Below are positions 6,747-8,976 of a DNA stretch of 8,976 nucleotides, piece after piece; the first letter of the stretch is position 1, and every line of letters begins with the position of its first letter. Both the position numbers and the translations under genes were made by a program. A model generated the notes under the pieces. The model saw only the letters and a program-made list of their open reading frames with translations, was not told the DNA's origin and made no database searches. The DNA is from Dehalococcoidia bacterium (GTDB lineage: Bacteria > Chloroflexota > Dehalococcoidia > Lucifugimonadales > UBA3495). The stretch spans positions 1-8,976 of the forward strand of contig JAJDXU010000024.1 in NCBI GenBank assembly GCA_022823105.1, written 5' to 3'.

Positions 6747-7202
6747 ATGACAAATAACGTCAAGAATGAGGTCCATTGGGTGGACAAGGGAGAGGCGGCG
6801 CGGGAGTTGGAGGTATCGCTATCGACCCTGGACCGGATGATCCGCAAGGGAGAGGTGGAGGTGGCGAGGGAGGGCCGGAGGGTCTACGTGAAGCTGGCGG
6901 GACCGCGTTACCCCAGCGACCGGGAGCTGCTGCGAAATGCCAGGACCAGGGTGGAACGGCTGGAGCGCACGGCGGGGGAGTTGGCCGACCTAGCCGACCG
7001 GCTGGAGCGGGAGCGGGACCAGGCCCGGGCGGAGACGGAGACCGCCTTGAACGAGTACCGCAGGCTGGAAGAAGTACTGGTCGGGGAGCAGGAGGCGCAC
7101 CAGAGGACCAGGCGCTGGCTCGGCCGGCTGGGCATTGCCGTCGCCGTGCTGGTCGGCCTGCTGGCGATCACCGTCCTGGTTGCCTGGTGGTTGATCACGT
7201 AG
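6747..7202 (+). CDS. Membrane-anchored helix-turn-helix protein with coiled coil
   Basis: A 151-residue protein. I chose ATG 6747 because GAGGTG (6735-6740) is placed 6 bases before it as a ribosome binding site; GTG 6738 lies inside that site. Residues about 10-50 form an excisionase/MerR-like helix-turn-helix (DKGEAARELEVSLSTLDRMI, then GRRVYVKL with a basic wing). Residues about 58-122 are a charged heptad-like coiled coil (RVERLER, LADRLERERDQARAE). Residues 128-150 are one hydrophobic helix (GIAVAVLVGLLAITVLVAWW), with arginines just before it, so the DNA-binding head should face the cytoplasm. The whole suggests a dimer that holds DNA at the inner membrane or senses something there. It sits between a palindrome-rich leader and the ribbon-helix-helix/recombinase pair, so control of the element is a reasonable guess. 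I know no named family for this combination. Confidence 0.8.
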   Translation: MTNNVKNEVHWVDKGEAARELEVSLSTLDRMIRKGEVEVAREGRRVYVKLAGPRYPSDRELLRNARTRVERLERTAGELADLADRLERERDQARAETETALNEYRRLEEVLVGEQEAHQRTRRWLGRLGIAVAVLVGLLAITVLVAWWLIT

Positions 7203-7227
7203 TGGCGGGGGTCCATGCAACGGCTGG

Positions 7228-7255
7228 AATGCCGCCCGGCCCTCGGGGCGGCATT
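7228..7255. promoter_or_regulatory. Perfect 10-base inverted repeat overlapping a -35 box
   Basis: AATGCCGCCC (7228-7237) and GGGCGGCATT (7246-7255) are exact reverse complements around an 8-base loop. The right arm runs into TTGACA at 7254-7259, so a protein bound here would cover the -35 box. As RNA it is a very stable hairpin after the HTH gene's stop, but no T-tract follows, so a rho-independent terminator is less likely. The ribbon-helix-helix protein downstream is the natural candidate to bind it. Confidence 0.5.
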
Positions 7256-7283
7256 GACAGCGGCCGGGCGGAAGGAAGACAAT
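7254..7283 (+). promoter_or_regulatory. Candidate promoter for the regulator-recombinase pair
   Basis: TTGACA at 7254-7259 is a perfect -35 hexamer. GACAAT at 7278-7283 is a 4 of 6 match to the -10 consensus, with an 18-base spacer. A stronger-looking AATAAT at 7281-7286 would need a 21-base spacer. Transcription would begin about 35-40 bases before the ATG at 7328. Confidence 0.5.
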
Positions 7284-7327
7284 AATAGTAAGACAACACC
7301 GTACACCAATAGGCGCAAAGAGAGACC

Positions 7328-7558
7328 ATGCCGCCACGACGCATTTCCAGGACCATCACTTTCTCCCTGCCTCCCGATATGTTTGAGGAAGTGCAGCGGG
7401 TGAAGGAGGAAGAGGCCCGCGACATGAGCGAACTGGTGCGGGAAGCCCTCCGCCTGTACATGGATGATAGGGAACTGCGCCGTGAGCAGCGCCTGGAACG
7501 CCTGCGCTCCCGACAGGCTGAACGGGAAGAGAATCAAGGAGGACACAGCGATGAGTAG
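7328..7558 (+). CDS. Ribbon-helix-helix (CopG/Arc-like) transcription regulator
   Basis: A 76-residue basic-acidic protein with the ribbon-helix-helix plan. A short strand at 8-14 (RTITFSL) would pair with its partner in a dimer and enter the DNA major groove. Helix 1 is at about 16-29 (DMFEEVQRVKEEE) and helix 2 at about 33-46 (MSELVREALRLYM). Residues 47-68 form a highly charged tail. A purine run (AAAGAGAGA, 7318-7325) may serve as ribosome binding site. The last 8 bases overlap the recombinase gene, so the two are co-expressed. The likely job is to repress the shared promoter through the inverted repeat at 7228-7255, limiting recombinase supply. An antitoxin role is the other common use of this fold, but no toxin gene is adjacent. 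Confidence 0.85.
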   Translation: MPPRRISRTITFSLPPDMFEEVQRVKEEEARDMSELVREALRLYMDDRELRREQRLERLRSRQAEREENQGGHSDE

Positions 7559-8976
7559 GAATACCGAATTGACCCCGGCGGCCCTGTACGCCCGGGTCTC
7601 CAGCGACCGGCAGGACGTGGACCTCTCCGTGGCCGCCCAACTCGGGGCATTGAGAGACTACGCCAAGAAGAACGGCTACTCCGTGGCCCGCGAGTACGTG
7701 GACGAGGCCGAGAGCGGCCGCGTTGCAGATAGGCCCCAGTTCCGCAAGATGCTGGATGAGGCCAGCAAGCCCGAATCTCCTTTTCGAGAGATTCTCGTAT
7801 GGAAGTTTTCGAGATTCACCCGCAAGCGGGAACACGCCGTGGCCTTCAAGTCCATGCTGCGCAGGAAGGGCATCAGGGTCACTTCCATCACGGAACACGC
7901 CGACGATTCCCCCACCGGCAAGCTGATGGAGGCCATCATCGAGTCCGTGGACGAATTTTACTCGGAAAATCTTGCCACGGAAGTGTTGCGGGGGATGCGG
8001 GAGGCGGCGTCTCGCGGTTTCTGGGTCGCCAGCCGGGTCCCCTACGGCTACCGGAAGGTCTACGTCCCGGACGGGGCCAAGAAGCGGCCCACCCTGGAAC
8101 CCGACCCGGATACCTCTCCCGTGGTACAGCGCATCTTCAACCTGGCCGAAGCCGGAAAGGGAATCCTGGACATAACCCGCACCCTCAACGGCGAGGGCAT
8201 CGCCAATCCCACCGGCAGGTTGTGGGCCAAGAACGGCGTCCACATCATCCTCCGTAACGAGGCTTACACGGGCACTCTGGTCTGGGGCGAAGGCGCCAAG
8301 GACAAGGGAGAACCGGTCAGGGTGGAGAAGGCATTCCCCGCCATCGTCTCCAAGACCCAGTTCCGCAGGGTCAACCGGCAGATGAGCTCCCGCGCTCCGA
8401 AGAAGGCCCATCCCCGGCGGGTGGGCAGTTCCTACCTGCTCAGCGGGATCGTCAAGTGCCGCGCCTGCCGTAGGGCCATGTCGGGCCAGGACTCCAAGGG
8501 CGGGAAGTTCGCCTACTATGTCTGCCAGTCATTGATGAAACAGGGAAGCGGAGCCTGCGACTGTCCCAGGCTGAACGCAAGGCGCTTCGAGGAGATGGTG
8601 GTGGGGAAGATTCGGGAGAACGTGCTCACCGAGTCCAACATCCGGGAACTGGTCAAGTTGGTGGACGAGGAGATGGACGGCATCGCACGGGAGCAGCGGC
8701 AGCGGCTGGAAACCGCCCAGGCGGAACTGGAAGACGTGCGGCGCAGGCTGGACCGCCTCTACAACCTGGCCGAGACCACCGACCTGGACATCGAGGACTT
8801 CAAGCCCCGCATCAAGGACCATAGGGAGCGGCAGGAGCGTCTTGAGGCCACGGCGGCTGAGGCCAGGGCGATGCTGTCCCAGCGGCGGGTGGTGCTGGAC
8901 GACGTGAACACCATCACCGCCTATGCCCAGGACCTGAGCGGGTACCTGCGGGAAAGCGAACTTACCGAGCGACGGG
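7551..8976 (+). CDS. Large serine recombinase (site-specific integrase/transposase type), 3' end outside window
   Basis: The first 475 codons are visible and the frame is open to the last base. AAGGAGG (7537-7543) is a strong ribosome binding site 7 bases before ATG 7551. The resolvase domain starts at LYARVSSDRQ with the probable catalytic serine S17. R-rich motifs WKFSRFTRK and the DDSPTGKLMEAIIES helix follow, then the long dimer helix (ENLATEVLRGMREAASRGFW). The recombinase domain has VPYGYRK and LNGEGIANPTG, and ends in a zinc ribbon with C303-x2-C306, C325 and C336/C338. After it comes a coiled coil (about 370-450), which in large serine integrases governs synapsis and direction. The enzyme would cut two short att sites through a covalent serine-DNA link and exchange strands without homology. 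It is the mobility gene of this region. The att sites are not visible with certainty, and one end of the element probably lies to the right. Confidence 0.93.
   Translation, partial: MSRNTELTPAALYARVSSDRQDVDLSVAAQLGALRDYAKKNGYSVAREYVDEAESGRVADRPQFRKMLDEASKPESPFREILVWKFSRFTRKREHAVAFKSMLRRKGIRVTSITEHADDSPTGKLMEAIIESVDEFYSENLATEVLRGMREAASRGFWVASRVPYGYRKVYVPDGAKKRPTLEPDPDTSPVVQRIFNLAEAGKGILDITRTLNGEGIANPTGRLWAKNGVHIILRNEAYTGTLVWGEGAKDKGEPVRVEKAFPAIVSKTQFRRVNRQMSSRAPKKAHPRRVGSSYLLSGIVKCRACRRAMSGQDSKGGKFAYYVCQSLMKQGSGACDCPRLNARRFEEMVVGKIRENVLTESNIRELVKLVDEEMDGIAREQRQRLETAQAELEDVRRRLDRLYNLAETTDLDIEDFKPRIKDHRERQERLEATAAEARAMLSQRRVVLDDVNTITAYAQDLSGYLRESELTERR

Noticed and set aside
7356..8411. A 351-codon open frame on the minus strand.
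   Set aside because: It lies antisense to the RHH gene and the serine recombinase, which have clear motifs and ribosome binding sites. Its product is low-complexity G/H/L/P-rich, as expected for the shadow of a GC-rich gene.
1..8976. CRISPR array, rRNA, tRNA genes or insertion-sequence ends.
   Set aside because: No regularly spaced repeats, rRNA-like stretches, tRNA cloverleaf or terminal inverted repeats flanking a transposase were seen on reading both strands.

Overview
Bacterial DNA in which every supportable gene lies on the + strand. About two thirds of the window is GC-rich (60-70% in sampled lines from 1554 on), while the left 1.2 kb is nearer 50%. No rRNA, tRNA or housekeeping gene is visible, so the organism cannot be fixed. 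The high GC, the replication-relaxation-like protein and the large serine recombinase would fit Chloroflexota or Actinomycetota, but that is only an inference. The content looks like an accessory region: a defence island carried on, or next to, an integrative element.

Layout. (1) 1-1169: two lower-GC genes joined by an ATGA overlap. The first enters from outside the window. The second has a readable PD-(D/E)XK nuclease core. Together they look like a small two-protein module, possibly defensive and not one I can name. (2) 1170-1553: a gap with no convincing gene, holding two tiny open frames and a perfect TTGACA box. (3) 1554-4730: a single-chain type IIG-like restriction-modification enzyme, with an N-terminal nuclease motif, an adenine-N6 methyltransferase core (DPACGSG, NPPW) and a C-terminal target-recognition region. 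(4) 4789-6492: a 567-residue protein built as two copies of a winged helix plus a nuclease-like fold, resembling the replication-relaxation family. The second copy keeps acidic residues that the first has lost. (5) 6493-6746: an intergenic region dense in palindromes. (6) 6747-7202: a small protein with an excisionase/MerR-like helix-turn-helix, a coiled coil and a C-terminal membrane helix. (7) 7228-7283: a perfect inverted repeat ending in a consensus -35 box. (8) 7328-7558: a ribbon-helix-helix regulator whose end overlaps (9) 7551-8976: a large serine recombinase that runs off the right edge.

How they may work together (inference). The recombinase, probably under ribbon-helix-helix control through the inverted-repeat promoter, would move or integrate the element. 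The membrane-anchored HTH protein and the doubled winged-helix protein look like element-encoded control or DNA-processing factors. The type IIG enzyme and the left-hand nuclease pair would be defensive cargo. The most unusual items are the doubled winged-helix/nuclease-like protein, the membrane-anchored HTH protein with its palindrome-rich leader, and the unnamed two-gene nuclease module.
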